A DNA stretch of 64,000 nucleotides from Leishmania mexicana MHOM/GT/2001/U1103 (lineage: Eukaryota; Euglenozoa; Kinetoplastea; Trypanosomatida; Trypanosomatidae): assembly GCF_000234665.1 (NCBI RefSeq), contig NC_018336.1:289069-353068 (forward strand), given 5' to 3'. Below, piece by piece: positions 1 through 9,017 of the stretch. Made by a program: the position numbers and the translations under genes. The notes under the pieces are model-generated. The model saw nothing but the letters and a program-made list of their open reading frames with translations, was not told where the DNA came from and did no database searches. How positions within the stretch are numbered: position 1 is the stretch's first letter; every line of letters starts with the position of its first letter.

Positions 1-1293
1 CCTCTTATTGCGGTAAATCGAATGAACCACCCCGACGTTCTGGAGCAAGTGCTGGAGAATGGCGATGCGGACCTCGTCGCTATGGCGCGTCCCTTCCTCA
101 GTGATCCATACTTCGTGAAGAAGACAATGTCAGGCGCGGCTGATCGCATCAACATCTGCATCGCCTGCAACCAAGCCTGCCTGGACAACATCTTCACTGG
201 AAGGACGGCCTGCTGCATGCTCAACCCACTGGCCGCGCATGAGGCGGAACGCGCAGCGCTACCCGCGCCCATCGCTAAGAAGGTGGCCGTAATCGGCGGC
301 GGCCCGGCTGGCGCGTCCGCCGCGATCACCCTAGCCGACCGCAGCCACCACGTGACGCTGTACGAGGCGAACTCCACGCTCGGCGGCCAGTTCAACCTGG
401 CAAAGCGCATCCCTGGAAAGGAGGAGTTCCAGAGCAGCATCGACTACTGGACAAACACGCTGAAGAAGCACCCGAATGTGACACTGAAGTTGAACAGCCG
501 CGCTACTGTGGAGGAGGTTGCCGCCGGCGGCTACGATGAGGTAGTGGTGGCAACCGGGTGTGAGCCGCACGCCAAATCGGGTGCGCTCATTGCTGGCATG
601 GAGAAGTACCCCAACGTCTTCTCGTACACGGAGGCACTCCTGCATCCAGAGAAGGTGGGCCGTCGGGTGGCCGTCATTGGTGCTGGCGGCATTGGCTTCG
701 ACATGGCCGAGTTCCTCACTTCCCCACACAGTAGCTCGGTGAAGACGGTCTCCGCGGCGCAGTACACCAAGTTTGAAAAGCAAGATAACGCCGACTTCCG
801 AAGGAAGTGGGGGATCAAGTCTGCTGCCATCGCGCAAGAAGAACAGAAGGCTGGCACATCCACCGCCGCAAGCGGCAGCAACAGCTGCTCACCCCTTCCA
901 GGCGGTCTCGTGAAGCCTGTGACTCCTCCTCCTTACCGCGAGGTGACCATGTTCCAGCGCACCCGTGGGAAAATCGGCGCACACCTTGGCGCGACGACCG
1001 GGTGGATCCATCGCCTTGAGATTCGCATGAACCGCATCAAGACAGTTGATGGGGTTACGTACAAGAACTTTGACGGCACAAACCTCGTTTACGTTGATAA
1101 GGAGGGCAAGGAGCAGACGCTGGCAGTGGACTCCGTTGTGCTGTGCACTGGCCAAGTCTCAAACAAGGAGTTTGAGAAGGCCGCAACGCCGGTTCTGTCG
1201 AAGCTGCACACGATAGGAGGATGCAACTTCACCAAGAAGCTGGATGCGAAAATGGCCATTCTGCAAGCTCATAGCGTGGCGATACGTCTGTGA
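1..1293 (+). CDS. 2,4-dienoyl-CoA reductase (FadH type), 3' part; 5' end outside the window
   Basis: The frame is open from base 1, so the start lies upstream; about 430 residues are visible, against about 670 in E. coli FadH. FadH-type enzymes use NADPH to reduce 2,4-dienoyl-CoA in oxidation of unsaturated fatty acids. Visible parts, in order: the end of the FMN barrel; a cysteine cluster of the pattern CxxCxxxC, then CC after 11 more residues, near bases 163-217, expected to bind a 4Fe-4S centre; an FAD-binding dinucleotide fold (VAVIGGGPAGAS, near 283); a second NAD(P)H-type fold (VAVIGAGGIGFD, near 670); and the family C-terminus with an IGGxxxxxxLDAKxAI-like segment. The protein ends normally at TGA. 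This single-chain, three-cofactor layout is bacterial in style. The mitochondrial site usual for this pathway is inferred; the N-terminus is not visible. Confidence 0.9.
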   Translation, partial: PLIAVNRMNHPDVLEQVLENGDADLVAMARPFLSDPYFVKKTMSGAADRINICIACNQACLDNIFTGRTACCMLNPLAAHEAERAALPAPIAKKVAVIGGGPAGASAAITLADRSHHVTLYEANSTLGGQFNLAKRIPGKEEFQSSIDYWTNTLKKHPNVTLKLNSRATVEEVAAGGYDEVVVATGCEPHAKSGALIAGMEKYPNVFSYTEALLHPEKVGRRVAVIGAGGIGFDMAEFLTSPHSSSVKTVSAAQYTKFEKQDNADFRRKWGIKSAAIAQEEQKAGTSTAASGSNSCSPLPGGLVKPVTPPPYREVTMFQRTRGKIGAHLGATTGWIHRLEIRMNRIKTVDGVTYKNFDGTNLVYVDKEGKEQTLAVDSVVLCTGQVSNKEFEKAATPVLSKLHTIGGCNFTKKLDAKMAILQAHSVAIRL

Positions 1294-2107
1294 GGGTCGA
1301 CTTGGTTGCCGTCACAGTACGACGCAGTGCTGGCGGGCCAAGCGTGATGTCTCTTCCTCTTCGTAGCCTTTTGCTTTCTTTGCTCTTGTACGTGGCGGTC
1401 GCTTCCCTTGCCCAGCGCTGTGGGCAGCGACGGCCGCCTGCCTCACGCATACGCAAGCACACGCGATGACCTCATAACGTAGGCGTTGCCCTCTCCTTTC
1501 GCTTTCTTGCTATATTCTATATATATATATATATGCTTCTCTTCTTCGTGTGGGTGACTCATTCGGCCCCCTCCCCGCCCCCACCCTCCCTCGCACATGC
1601 ACGTGCGCACACTGCACACACAGGTTCACATGCTTTCCTGTTTCTCGATGCCTCATTCGTTTCTACGCTTCGCACGTACGCCCTGTTCTTCCCTGCTGTT
1701 GCTCGTGTGTGTATCTCGTCCCCTTCGCTTCCCCTTGTGCCTGCGGGGGTGTGGCGCCTTTTCTTCATCCCTTCTCGTCCATCTCTCCCCTCCTATTTCG
1801 CAGTGCGCCATCGCACCACTTAGCCGCTTATCTCTTGTTGTGCATCTTCCCTTGTGGTGTGCTCCTGCCGTTGTTCGCTCTCCTCTCTCTCTTGCCCTTG
1901 ACTTGGCTTCCCTGTTCGAATCACTGCTGCTGCCCTAGCTCTCTCTGTGTGTGTGTGTGTGAGCGTTGACGCGTTTCTGTGGCGGAGACGGGGAGTCGAA
2001 CTTCCCGTGGTTCACTGTCCCTTCCGATGCGCTGTTCTCTGTTCCTTTTCCTATGTTTTCATGTCTCCCTTCCCCACCCCCTACTCACACACACACACAC
2101 ACACACA
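1294..2107. other. Intergenic region / probable 3'UTR of the dienoyl-CoA reductase
   Basis: No gene is seen. The stretch is pyrimidine-rich, with a TA run at 1517-1534, a GT run near 1947-1961 and a CA run at 2086-2107 that abuts repeat copy A. Open frames here consist of low-complexity Ser/Pro/Leu/Cys or His/Thr residues and are not believable proteins. Confidence 0.7.
1517..1534. repeat. TA microsatellite
   Basis: TATATTC then an unbroken TA run, about 220 bp after the dienoyl-CoA reductase stop. Confidence 0.9.
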
Positions 2108-2683
2108 CCTCACGACGGGGTGCGGGCGCACCTCGGTGCGTGGCATCTCAGGGCCCAGCGGCACCCTCCTCCCCCATCTCCCATCCCCATCCCTATCCCT
2201 GCCCAATGCCGAGCCACCTCTGGCGCCGACAGGGCCGAGTGCCTGCGACTCAGCGCAGTCAGGGCGGTGCATCGCTGCTGATCGCGGACCGTCAGCTCCT
2301 GGACGGTGCTGCCTCGGGGAGACCTGCGGCAGTAAGCGCGCTTGTGCCCATCCACATGATGGGCAGAGTGTCCGCGTGACGCGAACGCATCCCACCACCC
2401 GGCCCTCGCACTGCCCGCTGGTGTGGGGAAGCCTGAGCCACCCCCTCCCCTCGAGGGGAGGGGACGCACCAGGGGTGGCAGCCGGCATAGCGGGGAAGCG
2501 GCTGTGAGGCGGTGGGTGAGGGGGCAGCGCTTGAGGGCGGTGGGGGGCGGTGCTCACAAAGCCGAGTCGGCGCATCTGGTGTGACGCGTGCGTGTCTGTG
2601 GCATGCTTTGTCCCACGCTGGTGGGGACCTGAGGCAGGGCGGGGATGGGGCCGGCGTTGAGCTCGTGCTGGTACGGCAGAGCA
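2108..2683 (+). mobile_element. SIDER-like degenerate retroposon, copy A (full length)
   Basis: About 576 bp shared nearly base for base with copies at 22688, 31870 and 44414. It starts CCTCACGACGGGGTGCGGGC and ends GGTACGGCAGAGCA. It contains a perfect 22-nt palindrome at 2442-2463 (CCCCTCCCCTC and its complement). It has no open frame of its own that makes sense. Length, lack of coding capacity, dispersal and position in a likely 3'UTR fit the Leishmania SIDER families (short interspersed degenerate retroposons). The family name is inferred from these traits, not from a search. Confidence 0.65.
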
Positions 2684-3035
2684 TTGCACACAGGTTGAAT
2701 TAAACGGAAAAAAACGAAAACGTCTTCCCCCCTCCCTCCTCTGCCCCTCGTACCGCATCACACACATGTACTCCCCCGGCGACGCGTGGGGCTGATCCTG
2801 TATACGCCTCTGTTTTTGAATGCGCTACACATGGGACAAACAAGGCACAGCACATGAAGCGCAACACTGCCCCCAAAGCCCCTGACGAAACAGCAAGAAA
2901 AAGAAATACAAAACGCAGTCGACTTGACGGCGTCTTTGTCACTGCGTGTACGTGCGTGCGAACTTGTCTTGGCACCCCTCGATGCTGAGTGAAGACACGA
3001 ATTCTAGAAGGGTGTGAAGGGCAAGCTTTGCCCAC

Positions 3036-3064
3036 CCCCCACCCCCCTTGAGGGGGGGTGGGGG
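3036..3064. repeat. C-run/G-run inverted repeat (hairpin)
   Basis: CCCCCCT at 3042-3048 faces AGGGGGG at 3051-3057 across a 2-nt loop. Allowing one bulged G, the stem extends outward to 3036-3064. It resembles the palindrome inside the SIDER-like repeats but no flanking repeat homology is visible. Confidence 0.6.
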
Positions 3065-3388
3065 CGAAACCAAAGCGAAAACGGAATATGCCAAGCACGT
3101 ACTGCTGCTGCACGTATAGTCGTCTGCTCCGGGGACCGTTATCGATCCCGTACTTTGGTAGCGGAAGAAGACGTTCGAGATGAAAGTACAAGGACCCACC
3201 TTTGACGTCTTCGGTGCCTCTCTGCTTTTCCTTTGTGTCTGTGGTGGTCCCTCGTGCTCCAACATCGGATGTGCAGTGACTCGCATCAACTCCGCTCTCC
3301 TTTTTTTTGCCTCCCGTCTCTCATGTTGTCCGTCATCGTGCCGTACGTGTTTGAATGCGTGTTCGCGACTTGGCTTGCACTCACGCTC

Positions 3389-3390
3389 AG
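3389..3390 (+). promoter_or_regulatory. Probable spliced-leader acceptor AG for the AlkB-fold-like gene
   Basis: This is the first AG after the T/C-rich run around 3296-3328; it would give a 116-nt genomic 5'UTR before ATG 3507. Confidence 0.45.
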
Positions 3391-3506
3391 CCACTCAAAA
3401 ACGGCACTGGCGCACGGGTGTCTGAACGTGTTGCCCCACAAGTCTCGTCCTGAGAACTCACTCGTCGACGCCCGCACTGCCCAAACGACGGGTGTGATCG
3501 GCAAGC

Positions 3507-5636
3507 ATGTGGCTGCGTTGCTCCTGTCGTCTCTTCTTTCACATTCCTCCCCCATCGCCGGCAGCTCCGGCACGGCGTGCCGCACCCAGGACTCCGCGGA
3601 GCTATGGCCGTTCACTAGGTGGCGAGCCCGCTGGCGCTGATTTTGCTACATCGAGCCCCCGCACGCCCGACTCGTTTGACAGCAGGTCGAAAGGTGACGG
3701 TGAGCGATGCTACCACCACCATCGCCGCCCACTATGTCGACCCCTCAAGCCGGGCGACCCGCTGCCACCGCCCCTGACGAGCGACGGCGGATATGCGTCC
3801 TCGGGTGGCTACACTTCTCAGCGTCAGGAATACCGACAGCGCCGCAACGCGGCCGACAACCCAGGAGACTCTTCGGTGGATGAGACAGTCGCCGGCTCAC
3901 TTTTCACACCGCTGCCTCGCTCCTATGGTTTCTATGACGGCGTTGACGAGCACGCGCGGGAGGCGCCACGCCCGTCGCGCGAGGCCCGACAGCAGCTGCT
4001 GCGCGAGTCGCTCGAGGCCCACGCCGCCTCCACTGTCGAGTTCACCGACGGCGGCGAGGACGACATTGAGCTAAATGGCTTGCCAGCAGATCAGTATCAT
4101 GGCCACGAAGGGTGGACAACAATCCCGAAGGACTCGGCGCTCTACAACACCATGTACGGCGTGGGCGATTTGGAGTCGCGCCAGCGCGCGAACTCGTGGA
4201 CCGTGGCGATGCGTCACGGCAGGGTGGGTGACAGCATCAGTGTGGACGGTTTGTTGGGCGAGTTGGCCGCGGCATCTGCGCAGCGCCCCGGCACGCACCA
4301 GGAGGACGGGCAAACGGATCAAGAGGTGCTCGACGACCGCCGACGCCGCCGGCAGCACGATGACGGGCTCTTGTCGACATCTTTGGAGGGGGAGCTGCTG
4401 GCTCCCATGGAGGAGAGCGTGGGGCAGCCGCGGAGCACATACGCGATGCGGAAGCTGTTCGTGGACGGTCTCGTGGGATACCAAGGCGTGATTACGAGAG
4501 CGGAGGAAGCGAGGATGAGCGAGGAGCTGTTGCACCTCCTGCAGGATCCTCGTGCCGCTTACGTCGCCGAGGAGGCGCGCTACTGCATCAACCTCTATGA
4601 GAAGGAGCTTGGCATTCCTGGGAAAGACACCCTCGCTTTCGCGCTTTCGAGCTGTCAGACACTGCAGCGGGTGCTGTACCGCTTCTTCTTTCTGGGTCTG
4701 ATCCCTTCCGTGCCCAACGTGTGCCAGGTTAGCGAGATGGTGGGCACCTTCAGCGGCTACCCTGTGCACCGCCACCCATCGTCGATCGGTTCCTACGTGG
4801 GGATGCTGAACCTGGTCTCCACGAGCGTGCTGCACCTTCAACATAAGGATGCGCCGTGGTACCCTCGCCTCCATCTCACCCCGCGTAGCCTCTTCGTGGT
4901 AACCGAGCCGTGCCTCAGCGAGTACGCGATGGGGTACAAACAAACGCATCAGCCCTTTCACGCCTTCGAGTACGCGACACGCGTCTCCAAGGACTACCGC
5001 ATCGAAGTGCTCTTTGCCACTGTCGAGACAGCGCAGATGAGGACCCTATCCGAGGCGCTGCAGCTGACCGAGTACGCAGAACGACGGGCGCGAGAGGGAA
5101 CAGCAAAGCTGTTGACTGGGACGTCGCAACTTCTCGCAGAGGCACGCACGCACACCACCGTGACACCAGCAGATTCAGTAACCGGTGTTCCTCTCCGCGG
5201 GCGTACCGACGAGTGGCTCCAACGCGTGCGAGACAGTATGCACACGTCGGAGGAAGCGAGGGGTTACGGGCACGCGAAGCCTCTGGATGGGCACGCGCTG
5301 CGACGCCAGCTGCTTGCGGAACGTTTGGTTGGTAATCGGCCTCGCTTGGACAGCGGGTGCGGCAGTGTTGGCTGGAGGAGTGGGGCTGGCCTTGACGAGG
5401 GCGCTAACGCGAAGGCGGCAGAGGCGCAGGCAGAGACGAGACATCATGAAAACGATGCATCGCACTCTGACCGGACAACAACCTCTGCAGCACACCGACG
5501 ACTGGCGGCGCTCAAGGCACGCTACAACTTTGCACAGGAGCTCAAGGCGTCACGGCAGCGGGTAGAGGTAACAAGCGATGGGCCGCGGCTTCTTCGAGGC
5601 CATGCGCCACGGGACCGGCGACTGGGTATTAAGTAA
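3507..5636 (+). CDS. Conserved-looking protein with an AlkB/2OG-Fe(II)-oxygenase-like core, probably inactive
   Basis: 709 aa. ATG 3507 is the first ATG after an in-frame TGA at 3495. Residues 1-310 are mostly low-complexity and acidic/Arg-rich. Residues about 315-507 resemble the AlkB fold, closest in feel to ALKBH7: a helix with an EE pair near 332, then a segment with VHRH (420-423), GMLNLVSTSVLHL (432-444), LTPRSLFVV (457-465) and KDYRIEVLFATVE (495-507). AlkB enzymes need a HxD, a distal His and an Arg that binds 2-oxoglutarate. Here R498 fits the Arg, but the HxD site reads HRH and the distal His position appears to be Gly476. The tail beyond 510 is charged and helical. The fold is inferred by eye; if right, it may be a pseudoenzyme. 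Function and location are unknown. Confidence 0.55.
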   Translation: MWLRCSCRLFFHIPPPSPAAPARRAAPRTPRSYGRSLGGEPAGADFATSSPRTPDSFDSRSKGDGERCYHHHRRPLCRPLKPGDPLPPPLTSDGGYASSGGYTSQRQEYRQRRNAADNPGDSSVDETVAGSLFTPLPRSYGFYDGVDEHAREAPRPSREARQQLLRESLEAHAASTVEFTDGGEDDIELNGLPADQYHGHEGWTTIPKDSALYNTMYGVGDLESRQRANSWTVAMRHGRVGDSISVDGLLGELAAASAQRPGTHQEDGQTDQEVLDDRRRRRQHDDGLLSTSLEGELLAPMEESVGQPRSTYAMRKLFVDGLVGYQGVITRAEEARMSEELLHLLQDPRAAYVAEEARYCINLYEKELGIPGKDTLAFALSSCQTLQRVLYRFFFLGLIPSVPNVCQVSEMVGTFSGYPVHRHPSSIGSYVGMLNLVSTSVLHLQHKDAPWYPRLHLTPRSLFVVTEPCLSEYAMGYKQTHQPFHAFEYATRVSKDYRIEVLFATVETAQMRTLSEALQLTEYAERRAREGTAKLLTGTSQLLAEARTHTTVTPADSVTGVPLRGRTDEWLQRVRDSMHTSEEARGYGHAKPLDGHALRRQLLAERLVGNRPRLDSGCGSVGWRSGAGLDEGANAKAAEAQAETRHHENDASHSDRTTTSAAHRRLAALKARYNFAQELKASRQRVEVTSDGPRLLRGHAPRDRRLGIK

Positions 5637-6230
5637 AGGTGACCTCTCCCCCCCTCCCCCGCCCTCCGCACGCCCCTTCTCCTTCCTCCGTCTGCGCCAT
5701 CGTTTCGCGCGCCGCACCACCTCTCGACCCATTCACAGCTGTGGAACTGCTCGAGACACGTGAGCAGGGACTAAAAACCTCAGAGAAAACAGGAAGGGAG
5801 GCGCACGCGCATGCCTGCCTTTTCAACCGGCGCACACTCCCATCCCGCTGCCAGTGCACACGCAGACTCAGGGCACAAAAAAGGCGCGATTGCGGTCTGC
5901 ACGTGTGCCGCTCTTCGGGTTCGCTACGTGAAAGGGTGCGATGCTGGGCCGCGGTCCAGCTGGTGAGCGTGACTCCCACCCCTCCCCCTCCCTCGCTCGT
6001 CCTAGGGCACATAACACCACCTTCTTTCACCCGCACTGCCCGCTCACTTCTCCCTGCCTCTTTCGCTCCTTGCGGTCTTTCTTGTCTGTCGCCCTCAGAG
6101 ACTGTGTTAGCTCGACTGCAGTACATGTGGGCACGCTGCTACGTCGAGGGGAACCATCGACTCCAACCAAAGGGACAACAAAGCAGGCAACCCTCGGAGA
6201 ACCCAACTCGTCTCTCACAAACAACGCGGC
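5637..6230. other. Intergenic region
   Basis: No gene is seen. A long T/C-rich tract at about 6021-6095 ends in AG at 6097-6098, the likely spliced-leader acceptor for the next gene (133-nt genomic 5'UTR). Confidence 0.6.
6097..6098 (+). promoter_or_regulatory. Probable spliced-leader acceptor AG
   Basis: First AG after the polypyrimidine run at about 6021-6095; 133 nt upstream of ATG 6231. Confidence 0.5.
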
Positions 6231-9017
6231 ATGTTTGCGCAGAGGTCAGGAACTGCCTTGCGGCGGCTCCGGCACACGTCGGTGGCGGCTGCCGCGCCTA
6301 CGCAGCTCGAGACGCACACCACTTTTGTGAGCTCGCGGCCTGTTTGTGCCAGCGGCGCTCTGCGTCAACGGGAGCACGAGTCTTTGACGCATGCACACCG
6401 TTTTCTGTCCGCTTCGCAAGTCATCCGTGCTCAAGCAACGACGGTGCAGAATTCGGCGGCAGGTCTTAGTGTCACTCTCCCGCCGCTTTGCGTGTTAGGT
6501 GCCTGCGCAGACGCCGGTAGTGGCAGCTCGAGCCGCTACAACGATGTTTGGGCTCCCATCGAGTCATACCTGGCGCAGCTCAGCGCTGCTGCTGCCGCCA
6601 ACAACGGTTTAGGACAGTCTGGCGTGACGCCTGGCGAGCCGTCTCCACCTCTGTGTCTCGTTCTGCGCCTCTTTCCAGACTTGACCATAGCGCAACTGCC
6701 CGCTCTACGCCGTGGCAGCACGGGGGGTAGCAGGCCACCTCGCCGTGCGTGCAACAGCTTCATTGCTCCACATGAGTACCCGCTCGACGCCATATTGGGA
6801 GCAGAAGAGTTGTGGGGCGGTGGCGCAGATCCTCAGCGGGTGTTTCGCGGCGCTATCGACTGTCTGCACGAACTGGGCCAACGACTTCTTCCGCAGCTGG
6901 CGCTCGTGCTGCAGCTGCCTACGCGGCTGCTTGTCTCGCAGCAGTTCCTGCATGACCTTGCGGCGCTGCTTGTCCGTGACAGCTGGCGCAGCATCTCCTT
7001 TGAGTTGCCATCGACTCACCAACTGTACTCCTGCAGCGCAGACAGAAGTGTCGCGGGGGCGCGTGCCCCTTCTGCCACCTCCGCGACGGACGTTGGGGCT
7101 GTCGACACCGCGTGGTGCCAGCTACCTGTCCTCTGCACGTCATGGCCGACTCTGTGCCGTCACCCAGCGTTGGGGCGGACGCTGCGGCAGCTGCGCCGTC
7201 ATGACGTGGTCCCCTTCCACGTGCTCTACTCGTGGGCCGTGGCGGAGATGCAGCTCTTCCACAGCTTTGAGCTGTCCATCGTCGTGGACACGACCGCACC
7301 GATGCCAGAAGAGGAGGCTTTGCACGCGTACCTGCAGGGCCCCAGCAGCGTGGGACGATCGGCTGAAGAGCTCCACCGCGCGTCGCCGCAGCTCCCACAT
7401 CAGTTTCGTGACTCTACAGACGTCGCCCATTCGTCGGGTCAGACTGACGGCGATGCCCACCGCAAGCACAGGCACGTGTACATGAGCGACAACCCAATGG
7501 CCGCACGCGGGGCTACGGTGGGTCTCAGTAACGGTGTGATGAATGCGTTACGGCGGCGAGATCGGAGTGCGATGCCGCTCGAGAGTCACAAGGTGGACCT
7601 CGATGGCGTCGAGAAAGAGTGGCGACTGCGGAAGCACATCAGCGCAACGTCACCGTCTGAGGTGGCGACGGCGGTGGCGCACACCCCACTTGCGTCTTCG
7701 GACAGCCCGAGCGACCTCTCGCTCTCTCTTGACACCCCGCCAGACCATTTGCGCGCGCTCATCGAGAATTCGATCGTTGATCGCGACGCAGCTGCTCGGT
7801 CTCGCCTGGCACAGCGACAGCGCCTCTTGCAGAAAGTCGGGCAGCTCATGCAGCGCACGATGGAGGAGCCTTCTGTCGCTGCGTCCGGCGACACTGACAG
7901 CCCTCCATCCACCTCGACTGGCGAGGATGACCAGAGCGCGTCATTGAAGCAGGAGGCGGAGGCGCTGGAGCGGCTGCTGAGGGAAGCTAACGACGCCAGT
8001 GATGCGGGCACAGCCAGCTTCGACGCAGAGATGATGATGGCGGAGATGCAGCGCTACACACGCGCCCACTCGCAGACGTCGCCGTCTCACCGAGACGTCA
8101 TGAATGGGATGCACGACGCGCCCGGCGCCGATCTCATGGTGACGTACAACCCTTGGTCTGCGTTTCCAGAGTACTGGTCGTGTGTACACGCCCTCGTAGA
8201 GGAGGTCACGCGTGCAACCTTGTTGTGGACCGCACCAACGTTCAACAAAGCGGCAGTGCAGGCATGGACGGCTGCGTATTACGCATCACAGCACCCGCGG
8301 GTAGGCGAAGGTGAGACGCATGTGCCCACAAGAAACGCACCGCTGCCCCTGGTTGTGCCCATCTACATGCCAGTCCAGTCAGCGATGCATGTGGAGGTGG
8401 AGCGACTGTTGCGCGAGGGCCGCTGGTTTGAAAATCCGCCGCTGCTCCAGGGCAGGGAGGAGGGCACAGCCCTACACACATGGCTACCTGCGTCACTAAA
8501 CGTGGCCCTCGCTGACACCTTGTCCATGCTGCCAGGCGACTATCAAGCGCGCGAGCGAAGCCGGCTGCTGCGCGATCACCAGCGACTTCGAAAGGAGGGG
8601 GCGCAGGGGGCGCGTCGCGGTAGCAGTGTGAGTGAACTTGCAGGGTCGTCACCGTCCTGCTCTGAATCGTGCGAAGACGATGAGGAGCTGCGCCCGGTAC
8701 TCATCCGCATCCACCAAGAGGCTCGCCCTTTGTTCCTCCTGACGCCGGCGCAGGTGGAGAGACGCGAGTCAAGGGCGTTCACGGAGGCTGCCGCGGCATG
8801 TGTGACGGCGGGGGCGGAGGCGGCCCAGCTCGACAAAACCGTCCGTGGAGCAAACAAAACGTTCACGCAGGCGGTTGAGGAGAGCTATCGTGCCGCCTCC
8901 CCGGCGAACGATGCTGTTGTCTCGCACAAGACACCGTGCATGTGCCTTCTGCACGTTCCCACGCCAGGACTGAGCGTCGAGGAGCTCGACCGCTCCTGGC
9001 GTTGTCTCTCCTCATGA
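6231..9017 (+). CDS. Large unknown protein, probable mitochondrial presequence
   Basis: 928 aa; I do not recognise the family. The first 20 residues (start MFAQRSGTALRRLRHTS) are Arg/Ser/Ala-rich with no acid, as in a mitochondrial targeting peptide. Residues about 75-400 contain ordered-looking stretches (LCLVLRLFPDLTIAQLP; FHVLYSWAVAEMQLFHSFELSIVVDT). A charged region at about 500-620 looks helical or coiled-coil. A further ordered segment lies at about 645-790 (tryptophan-rich around 650-675, then LVVPIYMPVQSAMHVEVERLL). Acidic Ser-rich linkers separate these blocks. Large size, presequence and linker-rich make-up are common in kinetoplastid mitochondrial RNA-processing or ribosome-associated proteins, but nothing here proves that. 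Confidence 0.8.
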   Translation: MFAQRSGTALRRLRHTSVAAAAPTQLETHTTFVSSRPVCASGALRQREHESLTHAHRFLSASQVIRAQATTVQNSAAGLSVTLPPLCVLGACADAGSGSSSRYNDVWAPIESYLAQLSAAAAANNGLGQSGVTPGEPSPPLCLVLRLFPDLTIAQLPALRRGSTGGSRPPRRACNSFIAPHEYPLDAILGAEELWGGGADPQRVFRGAIDCLHELGQRLLPQLALVLQLPTRLLVSQQFLHDLAALLVRDSWRSISFELPSTHQLYSCSADRSVAGARAPSATSATDVGAVDTAWCQLPVLCTSWPTLCRHPALGRTLRQLRRHDVVPFHVLYSWAVAEMQLFHSFELSIVVDTTAPMPEEEALHAYLQGPSSVGRSAEELHRASPQLPHQFRDSTDVAHSSGQTDGDAHRKHRHVYMSDNPMAARGATVGLSNGVMNALRRRDRSAMPLESHKVDLDGVEKEWRLRKHISATSPSEVATAVAHTPLASSDSPSDLSLSLDTPPDHLRALIENSIVDRDAAARSRLAQRQRLLQKVGQLMQRTMEEPSVAASGDTDSPPSTSTGEDDQSASLKQEAEALERLLREANDASDAGTASFDAEMMMAEMQRYTRAHSQTSPSHRDVMNGMHDAPGADLMVTYNPWSAFPEYWSCVHALVEEVTRATLLWTAPTFNKAAVQAWTAAYYASQHPRVGEGETHVPTRNAPLPLVVPIYMPVQSAMHVEVERLLREGRWFENPPLLQGREEGTALHTWLPASLNVALADTLSMLPGDYQARERSRLLRDHQRLRKEGAQGARRGSSVSELAGSSPSCSESCEDDEELRPVLIRIHQEARPLFLLTPAQVERRESRAFTEAAAACVTAGAEAAQLDKTVRGANKTFTQAVEESYRAASPANDAVVSHKTPCMCLLHVPTPGLSVEELDRSWRCLSS

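Larger units (their letters stand above)
2684..3506. other. Intergenic region upstream of the AlkB-fold-like gene
   Basis: No gene is seen. It holds a C/G-rich hairpin at 3036-3064, a polypyrimidine run around 3296-3328 and a probable splice acceptor AG at 3389-3390. Confidence 0.6.

Noticed and set aside
1905..1930. GTTCGAATC resembling the B box of a tRNA gene
   Set aside because: The flanking bases do not form a T stem and no acceptor stem or A box fits upstream.
2081..2767. Long open frames on both strands inside the repeat copies (also at 22546-23286, 31825-32740 and 44416-45357)
   Set aside because: They exist because the repeat is GC-rich; several frames are open at once and the products have no protein-like pattern. 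They are shadows of the retroposon-like repeat.
4071..4961. 296-aa minus-strand frame opposite the AlkB-like gene
   Set aside because: Antisense shadow with a His/Arg/Val-rich composition; no splice signals on that strand.
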